A stretch of DNA of 64,000 bases from Kappaphycus alvarezii (taxonomy: Eukaryota; Rhodophyta; Florideophyceae; Gigartinales; Solieriaceae): contig NADL03000758.1 in the NCBI GenBank assembly GCA_002205965.3, positions 434,001 through 498,000 of the forward strand. The letters are read 5' to 3'. The notes under the pieces are model-generated. The model was not told where the DNA came from, searched no databases, and saw only the letters and a list, made by a program, of their open reading frames with translations. Numbering within the stretch: the stretch's first letter is position 1; the number at the start of each line of letters is the position of its first letter. The position numbers and the translations under genes were made by a program. Of this stretch, positions 47,324-59,668 are shown in pieces.

Positions 47324-47428
47324 TGTCGGGACGTAGAAGCTTAACTCTTTTATTTCATAGACTGGCGAATCGCCGACGGGCTTTTATACTGCTTTTGCCT
47401 CAGGACAGGCTGTCTTGGTTCCTCCGAC
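47324..47428 (-). repeat. Short LTR (3') of the 47-52 kb copia
   Basis: Starts TGTCGGGACGTAG and runs about 105 bp to CTCCGAC. It matches 52481-52585, including CGAATCGCCGAC and GACAGGCTGTCTTG. Confidence 0.82.
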
Positions 47429-49264
47429 TGCTGTGATTTTGATTCTCGTTTTGTGTAGTGTGTCTTGTTTCCTTCAAAAATCCCGGGGATAACGATGGAG
47501 CAAAATCACAGGATTGTCAGGGGTCGGGGTTCAAGTTGGTTTGCGTTGGGATAGTGACGTCTGGATGGGGTGGCTTGGATGTGGTGTTGGGCGCGATGCT
47601 GTGAATGTTATGTCGGCCGAGTGCCTTGGTGAGCATGTCGGCGGTGTTATGCTTGGACGGAATGTAGTGAGCTGATATGTTTTTGCGCTGTATGTGGTCG
47701 ACTATATGATGATGAGTGATGTCAATAAGCTTTCGGCGTTTTGTTGGGGCGATATTCATCGCAATTTGGAGGGATGCGGTGTTTCCGTTATCATTTGGTG
47801 AGTTGGCTGGCTGGCAGCTGGCAGTCTAGCACAAGTCGGAGGAGCCATTGGGTTTGATAGACCGCATCGGAGGCGGCAATGTATTCGGCTTCACAGGTAG
47901 ATTTCGCCACTGCGTGCTGTTTGAAGCTGCTTCAGTGGACGGGGGAGCCCTATGCCGTGTGGAATATGCCAGTGCGCACTTTTCGATCTGGACTACTAGC
48001 GAAGTCCGAGTCGGTGTAAGTCGTGATTCGTTGTGCGTACGGGGAGAATTGGAGTAGTCCAGCGGTAAGTTATGCCGTGGTGGGGAGTGACGTTGAGGTA
48101 CTGCATTAAACATCGCAGTATATTGAAGTAATGGCGAGTTGGGCGATGCATGTGTTTCGGCCAATTTGTTCATTTCGAAGTGTATATCGGGGCGCTTGCT
48201 GTATGTTGGATACCGTAGGTCGCCCAAGATGGTTTGAAATTGTTGGTGTGCTCGGCGATGTGTGGGTGAGGTTGCGGCGTCTTGTCAGTCTGTGTTTTCT
48301 GATACGAGGGTTGAGCGCGGTTTGCTGTGTGACATTATGTGTTTGTGCAGCAGTGACTGCACCAAATGGGGCTGTGAAACGTATATGCTGCCGTCTGCCG
48401 TGGCTGGATGGCCGTGTTGGAGATTTCGTATTTTCGTTGAAGGACGGAATGCAGTTCGTCGATGTTCACTTGGGGATGTCGGAGGAAGTCGTCCATACTG
48501 ACGGCTATCAGTATCGAGTGTCCGTTGGAGTGTTTGTAGAAAATGCATGGGTCAGCCTGACTTTGGTCGTAGCCGTGGTGGCGTAGGTGCTGCCTTAGTC
48601 CTTTTTAGTAGGTATTAGCCGCGGGTGGTGTGCCGTATAGATTATGGAGGAGGACTTCTGTGTGATGTGGATGTCTTATGTCGCCATTGAATATGGGTTT
48701 TTCTCTGATGTAGACGGGTTTGTCATGCTGGTATGGTTCGTGGAGATAGGCGGTCTTGATGTCAAAGTAGCCAATGCGCCAGCCATGGGCAGCGGCGATG
48801 GCGAGGAGTAGTCTAATCGTGGTCTTTTTTGTCATGTACGAGGTTTTTTTGGTGTGGTAGTAGTGCAGATGGGGCTGAATTTTGTCACCCGGACTGAACA
48901 TATCGCTTTGCGGTGGAGGGTTAGGATCGGTGAGTGCTTGTATCTGTAGGTGAGGGGAATTATTTTCGCCTGACGCGGGACTTTGTTGTTGTGGGCCCAT
49001 TAAAGGTCTTTTGACGTCCCAATGTATCAAGATCTTGGTCATGGGCAGCTGCCCATTCATTCGCTTCTTGGTATTGGTGTTATTTTGCTGTTTTTTGGGG
49101 TGGGTCGGGGTGCGTTGGGGGTGGTGTGCTGAGGGATAGTAGTGGTACGGGGGGTCGTGTGTAGTGAAATTGGCACTTGTACTGTACTGCCACTGGCAGA
49201 TCTGGTTTAAGTGATCTTTTGAAGATACAATTTTTATTCGTGCTGACACCATGCTACCAGAAGA

Positions 49265-50105
49265 CACCGTACTGTAGAGTCAGGGCTATTTTTGATTGTC
49301 GCCCACCATTATTCCTGGTGCTGTATGCTCATCCAAAAGGGGTCGAGGGCTTGCATTCCAGACAACTCCGCCCCGAATTGGACCTGATATTTTCGCAGGC
49401 TAAAGGAACCTATTGGGCCAAGTGTCGACTTTACTAATCTCTAGCTTGCATCTCCATTACTTGGCTGACCTTAACTTTACTTGCCCCATCGTCGTATATA
49501 ACCCTAGCCTAGCTAACTAATATTTATACCTACCTGGCCACTAGGGCCCCAGATTAAACAATACCCCGATGTTGGCTCTGAACTTGCCTCCCAACTTCCG
49601 CCTTTGCAGAAACCTTGCTAACGGCAACTTTGGCTATAGCCACATTTATCCGCCCTGGTCCCCCTTTCTATTTCCGCCCTCTCTATCAAATATTTTAATA
49701 CCTCTTTTGTTGTTTTTTTGTGATCTTTAATCACACTTGGCGCCCCGGACCCGGCGTCTGTATACAGATAGGAACTTCAAGGGTGTCGTTGGTGATAACA
49801 TCCTTCTGTATACAGATAGGAACTTCAAGGTTGTCGTTGGTGATAACATCCTTATCTCCAAAGGAGATATTCAGCACTGCTGACCCACTGCTAAATCTTC
49901 CTTATCCATTATTACACCTCTGGTGTCTACAGTTCTTTGGAATCGATCCTGATCAAGGTTCTAGCATTCCGCGGACCACGGTCCGGCCTAAAAACCCAGA
50001 GAAAAAGTATACTGTCCAGCCGTCCAAGGAATCAACCCCGCTCTTCCAGTCCCACTTCTCCTTACTGTCGGCGAGCTGTGCTACTGCATCCCAGGGTGCT
50101 TAAAG
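49265..50105 (+). mobile_element. Nested Ty3/gypsy fragment: LTR, primer-binding site and leader
   Basis: This interrupts the copia coding region between its integrase and RT. An LTR-like stretch ends in TCACA at about 49735 and is followed by TTGGCGCCCCGGACC, the classic TGGCGCC form of a gypsy primer-binding site. About 370 bp of leader or early gag follows. No second LTR was found, so it is a truncated or compact derivative. Its outer limits are approximate. Confidence 0.58.
49757..49852. repeat. Tandem duplication, 48-bp unit, two copies
   Basis: TCTGTATACAGATAGGAACT... occurs at 49757 and 49805, nearly identical, directly after the gypsy primer-binding site. Each copy starts with the dyad CTGTATACAG. 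Confidence 0.9.
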
Positions 50106-52480
50106 GGACAGAAATACAGCGATCACCCTGTGGGTCTTGGTGTGTGAGTGTTGGTTTTCTCATTGTGTTGACGGGTTCCGTTCCTAGACGAGAAGAACTG
50201 CGCACCGCGCATTGCACTACATTCCACTACAGTCGTGCCATGGGTCGTATGGGTGGATGTCAGCCGCTCGAGGTTGGTTGTAATCATCTTTGGCTGAGAT
50301 CCATTACTCTGATTGTAGCGTTGTCGATGGGATGCATGCAACGGACGAGCAGTGCACGAGGGTCTAGCTTCTTTTTCGTCTTGTGGATGGGTATGTGCCC
50401 ATATTGCCGGAAGATGAATATTTTGGCCGGAACAGGTTTCACCTTGTGCACAAAGTTCGTGGGGGACTTGCCAGTGGCAGTAAGCTGCATGATGTTTTTT
50501 GTACGCCACGTCTTTTAGTGCGTCCTCCCAAAATTCCATCGGTTAGATTAGCTGTTTCATGTACGGCGCGCAAAGCACTATTGGGGTAGGTGTTTGGAGC
50601 GATTCCGGTAGGAGTGGGATCGTGCAGTTTTTGGCCATGGATTGTATGGTGCGAGGTCTGGCATTGTGAGGATGAGATGCCAGTGATGGAAGTTTTCTGT
50701 TTGTTTGGAATAGGGCTTGGCCGGGATGGGCGATGGCTTCGGTGCAGTTGTCTGGGGGTTTTGTGGGCTTGATATCAGTTAATGGCGCTGTGGCCGCTTG
50801 CTGGGGTGGGAATCGGTTGGGAGGGGGAGCTTTTGTTGGTGACAAGTGGGGAGGTGGGGTTGGTAGGAAGGATTTCATACGAGGTTTGGCTTTATGTGTT
50901 GGTATTTTCGCGACTCCAGCGATGCGAGCCTGTGACAGTTTTGTGTTGGACAATTTGGCCGTGAGGACATAGGCGCTATCCTTTCGTTTCCACGGTGCGA
51001 CGATGAGGATTCTTTACGGTGACGGGGGGAGGTAGTCATGTAAGCGGTTTTCGGTGTGAATATAATATGACCATATTTATTAGTTAGGTTCGCGTACGGA
51101 TAGGAGGTTGTTCCTGATGGAGGGTTCGCAAGCGCTGGGGCGGTGAGGGTGTGCTTAATTTTGCTCTTCTGGAGTGAGGTTTGGCCGGCATGGGTACAGT
51201 GCGAGGTGCCATCCGTGGCAGTAGAAGTGAGGATGAGTGAGCCGAGAGGGGTCATGGACTGGCTGTGTTTGTTGACGAGGGAGGTTTTTGCGGCGGAATC
51301 AAGGAGATACTTACTGTCTTCCGTATCTGTGTCGTCCTCTTCGTTCTCCGGAGTGGCAGAGAGGATGTCATGGAGTTGCTTCATGATTTCGGTGTAGTCT
51401 GTGGTGGCCTGTTTGGCGGCAGTTTTGCGTGACTTATTTTTCGGATGGTTGATGTAGGGGCATTGTTCGTCTGAATGGCGCGGGATTCTGGAATCACATC
51501 TGGATATGGTGTTGCAGGGTTTGAACCGGGGCGGTTGATTTTTCCTGCAGTACAGAGGGAGCGAAGTTGCTTGAGAGATTTCGGTTAACGTTGCGGCGGT
51601 GGTTTCAGCTGGTGTGGGTATGCCGTTGGATGGCCCTGCGTTGGGCTGTTTCAGAGAAGCGTTAGAGTGCGGCGAGGCAGTGAGCAAACTCCTTGTGTCT
51701 TTGAGCTTGTTTTTGTACATGACCATGCTGATTTGAGCCGTGCTTGGGTTGCTCCGGAGGCCGTCTATCATGAAGTACACTGTGGTTGCCGGGTCGGATA
51801 TGTCGGGGTAGTTGGCTACGAGCATCTTCGCGCGGATGGATTCATGTTTGGCGAGGTAGTCAGCAGAGTCTTCGCCTTCTCCGAAGCGAATGTTTTCGGC
51901 GAGGGTCTGCAGTTATCGGTAGTCGCTTGCCTGGGTTGTGTCGGGTAAGTTGGTGAAGCCTTAAATTAATTGTTATGGAGGGGTGATAGTCCGGCCTCTG
52001 CTGCCTCGGCGCGGCGGGATGGAGTCGATGAGGGCCTACGAGAATTTCCAGTTTGTCGTCAAAAATCTTGCGCTGAGCCGGATCAGCGGGGTTTTCTTGG
52101 GTAACATGCTCACGTGCGTTGATGGATGCCGCTGCGCCTATGATTAGAGATGATCCATGGCGAGTAGTTGGCTCGGTCGAGTTTGGCTACTTTGGGGGTG
52201 GTTTAATTGTCCATGGTGCCTTTTGGATGGCTTGTTGGGTGATAAGGTGATTTGGGTTTCCGTTCCTGAAGCAAATGGTCAGTCTCAAGAGTTCTTGTGT
52301 TAGATCTGAAAATGGGGCTTACTCGGCACGCCGTTGGGCTCTTCTTGCTCTGTTAGAGATGAGCTGTTCATTGGCTGGGTTCGTAGGCGGATCCATGGAG
52401 GAGATGTGTTCCTTTGATGCCGGGGGCGGCGAGAGTGGAAGAGTTATATAGCAATGATTGAGCATTGTTGCCCATAACCT

Positions 52481-52585
52481 GTCGTGACGTAGACGCTTAC
52501 CTCTTTTATTTCATATAGTGGCGAATCGCCGACAGGCTTTTATACTGCTTTTGGATCAGGACAGGCTGTCTTGATTCCTTCGACA
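52481..52585 (-). repeat. Short LTR (5') of the 47-52 kb copia
   Basis: Partner of 47324-47428. Bounded by TGTCG on the left and CGACA on the right, a five-base inverted terminus. Confidence 0.82.
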
Positions 52586-52829
52586 TTTATCAAGGCCAAC
52601 TTTCCCACAAAAATTCAAATAAGTCGGACAACTATTTTCGAAAAATGTTCAAAAGGCTACTTGGGCGGAGAGGGAGTGAAGTATCTATAGACTCAATGGC
52701 CGTAACAACCCCTTATCTACAGAAATGATATCCAGCTTACAAAAACCCTTAATACTGTATCTAAATCAAAAACCATCTTATCACATTTACCACATCAACC
52801 ATCGCAAGGGGAACAGGAGATTCACTCAT

Positions 52830-53720
52830 TGACGAGGAAAGGTGAAGTATGAGCTATGGAGAGAATCGCTAACCGCGAGATAGCTAATCAACTGGAAAGG
52901 TCTGAAAAAGGCTATAAGAAACTTACTCCGAAACTAAAAAAACTATGACGACAAGCAAGAAGGCCGTTAATTTTAAGAAGTGATCGCTCCAGACCTCCGT
53001 CATCTACATCGAGAGGTATCGAAGGGGAAATGTCAGCAAAAAGTAAAACAGAGCTTAAATTGCCTTTTCTAAAGCGTTGTATGCGCAGATACTCTCTGAG
53101 ACGTTTTCGTTGAAGTATGAAATTGTAAAGAAGGCAACAATTTTTACAGCTAGTGTGGACCATGGCATATTGGCGTCAAATGTTCTCTTCTGACAAGAAT
53201 AAATTCAGTCTAGATGAACCAGATGGATTAGCATGCCATTTGAATGACCTCAGGAAAAAAGAATAGTTGCTATCGCTGAGGCAAGCAGGTGGGAGATTGG
53301 TGACTATTTGGGGGTATTATCAGAGAATGCAGTGTCCTCACCTCCAGTTTTATGTGGAATTCATAACGCATAGAAGTATTCAACTACTTTGGAGAGATAG
53401 TTGCGACCATTTGTTAGTGAAAAGCACCCCAATGGGTATGGTTTCAGGAAGGTAACGCTTCCATTCATACTGTAAAGGTAGCTAAGGATTTTTTTCTGAG
53501 CAGAAATGTGAATGTAGTGAGATGGCCTGCCAGGAGCCCGTACTATAATTCAATTAAGAATGTCCAAAGAGTAACCTTGCGTACTGTTTTAGGCATTATT
53601 AGTCAATTTAATACTGTTGATGAGCTTAAGGAGTCCATTTTAAAAGATTGGGAGTAGAGCTAAATCTTTAGTGCCTCTATAAGCTCATTTGCGGCATAAA
53701 GAAGCAAATCCTGAGTTAAA
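52830..53720 (+). pseudogene. Decayed Tc1/mariner transposase
   Basis: Plus-strand pieces follow Tc1 order. An HTH reads LTDEERVKYELWRESLTARE, then IANQLERSEKAI. The catalytic domain starts FSSDKNKFSLDEPDG (usual FSDEKKFNLDGPDG). Later come NVNVVRWPARSP-Y-SIKN (usual WPA-SPDLNPIEN) and a tail FNTVDELKESILKDWE. Multiple stops and shifts disable it, and the final acidic residue is lost in SIKN. No inverted repeats were found. Residues differ from the copy at 40.3 kb, so it is a different, older lineage. Confidence 0.72.
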
Positions 53721-54039
53721 TCCAGTCCCTGGCACATTAAAGGGACCATTGAAGGCATTTTTAGTCTGGAAAATGAGAAAGAGAACCAATTACGCCTATA
53801 TATATTTCAACCCCTCAAGTACCCTTTCTAAAGGTTTCTACAAAAACATTTTTCGATTCATCTAAAACTTGGTGATCTTGTTAATATTTTCAAAAAACCA
53901 GATTAGTTACTTTAGTTTTTCGCCTTCATTTTAAATATGGAAAATTAATGGTGTTCCTATCGTTATTTAGCGCTTTGTAGTAACAATAGACCCTACGTAC
54001 AAAAGTTAGCTGCCGTATTAAAATAGTACTGCAGAAGTG
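53721..54039. other. No gene recognised
   Basis: AT-rich spacer between the decayed Tc1 and the left LTR of the next copia fossil. Confidence 0.4.
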
Positions 54040-56976
54040 AAAATATGTAGTAGATCGGAATACGGGCCTTCTGCGCTCTCTCCAGTCGGCCCTCGGTGGC
54101 CTCTTTTTATTGACCCTTAGCTGTCTCAACTAAGGACATCCGATATACGTAAAGTAACACAGCGACGGCAAACCTCAGAGACAGCTGTCCCATATTCCGC
54201 GGATACTGTGGTTATCTAAGTACAGTACTGTAACATGAAAGCCACATGTGGCAATTGATAACTGTCTCTGCACTACTCTAGGCAGCACTGAGCAAAGGTC
54301 GGATAAATTGAGACTATAATTGGCCTTGAATAATCTATTTTAGCACCGCTTAAGGCAGGAAATGCGCAAAAAGTCGGACCAAATCGAACTATTGGATGCA
54401 GACAAAGATGTACGCAATGGTAAGGAGGCGACACTGTCGTTGAATGCAGGCTATCAATGAGTTGCTACTTTTTGTTTAATTGAACTGACAAAGATTGGTT
54501 GAGGTTCATCGTGCTATAGAAAGAGGAGGAGAGACGTAATAGCATATAAGGAAGGGGAGGTAGATCTGTTGATGGAGAGGTAAGATAATTGGCAAGGAGT
54601 AAAGCAGTAATTCACCTCCAGCCATTTGTTGTTCCGGATGAGTCAGAGTGTGGCCATTTGCCTGTATATGTGTTGGTTTACGCACCGGAGTGTGTTAACA
54701 GAAGTACCGAAGAGAATAACTTGCAAGGGTGAGTGTGTCCTCTCGCAATAATTGCAGTTCTCAGAGCCTCGCCTGAGTAAAAGGCAAGAGTACAGTACAG
54801 TAGTCACAATATTTCATGGTCACTTCTGCTGCCGTAACATTTTGCGCTGCAAGTCTTTTTAATTTGTTTCGGTGGGCGACATTGACGAAACTGCCGGCCA
54901 TTTTTTGTTGAAATTTTGCGTAGTTATTGTTTGAAAGGGGAGAAAACGGCAAGGTCGCATGATATAAGGCAATATTCAATCAGAGAAAAGTCTGGTGTAA
55001 CTTCTATAGCTTCTCCTCGAACAGCAAACTGACCGCATTCGCGAATTTAGGTCCAGTGAACTATCTCCTCTCGGGGGTGGCGAGGAAGAGGGACCATCCA
55101 CGAAAGTTTTAAGTCTCCGTTGCTTTGGAGTATTCACCGCCATTTGGAAATTTCTAACCGCAAGAGTAAACCGGTTCCTTTTGTAACACACTGACTTATG
55201 GCCAGTGAGGAACGCAGAGATTGCATTACGTCTTTTTTCACGGGCTTCTTCAACAAATCTGCAATTTTGATTTCATTAAGCACGTAGTTGAGCTTTCATA
55301 ATACCTTTTTCACCATGTCCCGAACATGCTTGAACTTAACGTCTATGTTTTTGTTCCTGTTTGACACCTCATCTGTAGATGAAATAGATATTCGAGCGTT
55401 ATTTTCTGAGGAAATATTTGGCACAGAAATGACTACACATTCATTCAATTCCTGTTTTTTTTCATTTCCCAAATTAATATTGAAACCAAAACAATTTCCC
55501 TTGCACATGAAGGCGGGCTGTTTGGTCTAGATCTGCAAAGGAAAGTGCAACAAAGCTCTGCTTTTGACTTTTCCAAAGTACAAGAGATCAATTCAACATT
55601 AGTGCGAACCCGTAGTTTGTTTCCTAGTGGTAGGATTCCCTGCCTAGTATGAGTCCACGAAGACTTCGGATTTTGTGCTGTCTTTGGTGTCCTCGCAATA
55701 ATTAGCAAAATAAGTGATTCCAAGATGACGTGTATCGGATAGGAATGTTGGAACTCTACGCATTAATTCCATGTGTCGTACGCAAGAGTGATGAACATGT
55801 CTGGCCAAATAATTAACTGCAAAGTATAACTCCGGCCTGATTCAGACGGGTAGATTAAGTAACTCTCCAACTGTCGGTCGATAACTAGCTTGTGGGAAGT
55901 TAGACAATCATGTCTCAGATGGAAGGATTGGTCCGATATATGCATTAGATGGAAGATTTTTCACGCACTGTTCGCTTCTAAGAATCCATCTCTTGACAAA
56001 ATGGTCTCCGCAAATCGTCTTTGGGTATTTCGAATCATATTGACTGCCCTAGCAATTTCCCAATCGCCAAAAGACATGAGAGAGCCGTACAGTTTGATAG
56101 AGAATTTCGATCTTATCAATTCCTTCAATTAATCTAGGAAGACTTAAGATAAAGAAACAGCTTGTATGTCGTCCAATACTGCCAGCAAATTGATGAATTC
56201 ATTGCTGTGACCCTTGAAAGCAGTATAGGCTAAATCTTGAACTGTTAGAAACCCGTTTAAGTAAAACCGTGACGAATGGCGATCTCCATACCTTTCCGGC
56301 CTGCTTTATCCCTTACATAGATTTCCTCAATTGAAAATGAGTCCCGGTTTCCCTTCTCGGTAGCTTGATTCTGTTGGATTTGAAATTTAAACTATCCTAT
56401 CGATGGTTCCGTAAAGGTATGCGCTGGCCACATCCCATCCTTCTAAGATCATTAAGTCTGTAGCAGTCGTAGAGAGAAGTAACCGTATTACCACGTGGAA
56501 TGTTACAGGTGCGTACAGTTTGTTCGGATCGAAGCCGAATGTAAGGCTCTGCAAAAATCATCTCGCTAAACACCTTGCTTGTGCAAGACAAATTTCCACT
56601 CGAGTCAAGTATTTTAAGTCTGTAGAGCTAAAATTATAAATTCAAGTCCCCCTCTCGCGCAAGACACGGTATTCTCTGTTAATTGCCTCACGCCATTTCC
56701 ATACTTGATTGCTTCTTGGAATGATTTTGGCAAGGGACGATCTCTAAAATTTCCTAGAGCAACAGTTGCACTCAGTTATGTAACAGGAAGTGGGACATAA
56801 AGTACGATAAAGGCTTGAAAAAATCCTTCATCTGATTGAGAGTTGGGTTCATCTCGTTCTTAATCTAGCCAAATTTGTCTTGAAATTCCATCATTTGTTG
56901 CGCTGATTGATAGGAGATGCTCGGTTTCACAATTTTTGAAGTCCTAGGGTGTTGTCGGTATTACCTTTTCGGATTC

Positions 56977-57407
56977 TAGTGTCTAAAGGTCCATTATTCT
57001 CATATCAGGACTAATTTTAGGGCTAATTTTCAAGAAAAAATATTCCTTTTCTGGTTTTCGCTAATCTATGATTTCAACAGTAGTTAATCTCTATCAAAAC
57101 AAAGTTTTCGTGAATTTTAGCGCTAATCAGGGTACGAACTACTTTATTCCACTTGATAACATTTGATTTCGGTGCCAATTTGATACATTTTATCTTGTAG
57201 GTGAATTCTTTAGCCGAACGGGTGTAGATTTGACGCCACTGAGCACCTCTCTACTGTAACTATATATTTTAGAGTATAACTTTTAGTAAATACTTACGGA
57301 CACCCATTTTTTATTTACTGCACATTTTTGTATGGTAAAGAGGATTTTTCTCATATGAGAGAAAATTGTACCTCATATGAGGACAGTGCTATCGTGGATA
57401 GGCACTA
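56977..57407 (-). mobile_element. MITE, CCTCATATGAGG family, copy 4 (most diverged)
   Basis: Begins CTAGTGTCTAAAGGTCC and ends GGATAGGCACTAG, reversed relative to copies 1 and 2. One CCTCATATGAGG survives near 57370, with altered versions at 56998 and 57351. Inserted in the 54-60.6 kb copia fossil. Confidence 0.68.
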
Positions 57408-59224
57408 GAAGGTAGATTTTTATAGGTTTTTTGATCTCTGTCTACACGCACAAGGTGTCCGTGGGATGCACGTGCGGGACACTTCTTGCTTGTGTGATAT
57501 TCAGGCTCATAAACCAACGCAAATCTTTGCTGGCAGAATATTTTAAGATGTTTGAAGCTTACTCTCGCAGTCGCATCCTAATCGATTATTGAATTCTTTC
57601 CATTAATGGGATCATCCGGGATGCGATTTTTAAGGTAGTTTCCATAGCTTATCGCTTCTGAACACAAGAATGTACCCAGTTTTGTTCCAAACAAGAGGAA
57701 GCGGGCTCGTTTTACGACCTCCTTCTTAAATATTTGCGCCAAACCGTTGCCCGGAAGAGCGTAAGATGGCGAGAATTCAAGGCGAATACCATCCTATAGA
57801 CCATAGTTCTTGAGATACCTCGAGGAGATCTCGCCAGCTCCGTAAAATCTAACATTCAGCAGCTTGCAATTTGTAGCACCGCCCGATCTTCCTTTGTAAT
57901 ATTTGAATGCCTTGAACAATTTAGTGCGCTCTTTGGCAAAACAGACATCTGATTTCGCAGTTTCTTTATGCACAAAATCAATTGCGTATTGGCTTCAATC
58001 GAGGGAAGCTTTGGACATCTTGCCGGTTAGTTCCAGCTGTACGAGCTTTAAAGGCTTGGAAGTTAGTCCTCTGCTTGTATTAATTAGTTTTCTTTGAACC
58101 TTTCAAGGGCATATGGAACGCAGAGGACTTAGTCGAGCAAACCCCTAGGAAACTGCGGAACGTCATCAAAAATTTTGATAACTTGATGTACCTCCCTGTA
58201 TGTGGATGTCCCGTGTGAAAGTGCCATTAAATGGTAAGCTCGCGATCCTATTTGTGTCTTCCATCGTGAATTTTGAAGCAAAGGTGACATCTATGGTCCT
58301 CTTGGATCAGATTCGAAGCAATTGTGCTTGGATTGTGTTTTTATGAGGTATTTTTAAGTAAGACAGTCCATAGTCTGTAATTTCCAATGCTTCAAATATC
58401 TTTCTTTAATTGCTCTCTCTCGAAGTAATCAAGTGCTAATGAAATTATTTGCGGTGTATTGATCTTGAAGAGGAGGTTAAAAGATGCCGTCAACTTTTCG
58501 ACAGAAACTATGCTGGTCTCCAAGTGTGGGGCGTAATAAGCGCCATGCACTTCGAGACCACCACAACTCCCCCTTTCAATGGGAGTAGAACCAGACACTT
58601 TCCAACTTGAACTGATTTATCTGAAGCCTCTTGAACTTTGCAAACATCAATTTCCATATAGCTCGAGAAACGTTTGTGCAATTGAAAGAAATAGAGCGAT
58701 AATTCTGAATAAATTAAGGTGTCTATGTCCTTCCTGTCACCACACTTCTCGTTTGTGCTCCGAACCTTGATTCATGCCATGAAACCGTAGTGATCGTGAG
58801 TCCTTGATGGGATGTCGATATCGAAACCAATGAGATGGCTGTTTTGAGGCCGAGTTCGGTCACGGATTTAAATGCATTGAGCAGATGGCTGTCGCTGCAA
58901 TTATCCACCTTGCTGATTAAGTTTAAACTGAGTTGAAACTTGATGGTGCGTAAATTCATTTCCAAAGGCGGAGTCCTGCAGAATATCGCGATATGGTCAC
59001 TGATAATTTTCATAGTCACCTCGTCCACGGGGGCTGCCTCGACCACGGAACAAACCTCTGAAAATTTCACCCCTCACCAGGCATCGTTCTTTTTTTGAAT
59101 TTTACCCCTGATTTTTCAAATTGTCTGTGCGAAAGAAACAGTGTGGAACTGTAATTTCTTCTGCCAAAATTCCAACAAACTTCTGATCCGGTCCCTTTCG
59201 AATTCTATTTTCTATACCATCACC

Positions 59225-59668
59225 TAGTGTCTATAGGACCGTTGTCATCATATGAGGACTACTTTTAGTACTTCCTTTTCAATTCAATTTTTTTACTTCA
59301 GCGCATTTCTTCTCCCTCCGCACTATTTGATGAGCGTAGATGGCCAATCAAAACAAACTTTTCAAGATTGTTGACCTCGGTTAAGGCTAGAGCAAATTTC
59401 CGTCACCACCTTCCGCTCTTCGCAAGATGTTGTTAAAACGACTTCATTTTGGAATGAAATGTAGTTCGTATTATCGTAGGGGGTTTCAAAAACCAGGGCA
59501 CGTGTACAGAAAGAATTTATGTACTGTAACTTAATATATAAAACCTTTTTTGCAGAAAACATTTCGGGCTTCCAAAAAATTTACCTTTCCAAAATATAAC
59601 GGAAACTGTCCTCATATGAGGACAAAGTGCGCCTCATATGAGGACAGTGCTATGACGGAAAGACCCTT
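59225..59668 (-). mobile_element. MITE, CCTCATATGAGG family, copy 3
   Basis: Begins TAGTGTCTATAGGACCG, reversed relative to copies 1 and 2, with the palindrome intact near 59610 and 59634 and altered near 59247. The far end is eroded (GGACAGTGCTATGACGG). Inserted in the same copia fossil as copy 4. Confidence 0.75.

Larger units (their letters stand above)
47324..52585 (-). mobile_element. Ty1/copia element with about 105-bp LTRs, broken
   Basis: Order on the minus strand, right to left. The gag N-terminus lies at about 51.8-52.3 kb (KLDRANYSPW-like). Gag/protease lies at 50875-51825 (NYPDISDPATTVYFMIDGL, a CCHC-like RIPRHSDEQCPY, then LLDSAAKTSLV as the aspartic protease box). An integrase C-terminal part lies at 50123-50539 (EFWEDALKDVAYKK). 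RT lies at 48605-49267 (TTIRLLLAIAAAHGW, then YFDIKTAYLHEP). The RT end and RNase H lie at 47517-48227 (LRYPTYSKRPDIHF, then HYIPSKHNTADMLTKAL). It is broken in many places and contains a gypsy fragment at 49.27-50.1 kb. LTR identity of roughly 88% by eye makes it older than its left neighbour. Confidence 0.83.

Noticed and set aside
48131-48586. 151-codon plus-strand frame
   Set aside because: It is antisense to copia RT/RNase H coding sequence and has no domain of its own.
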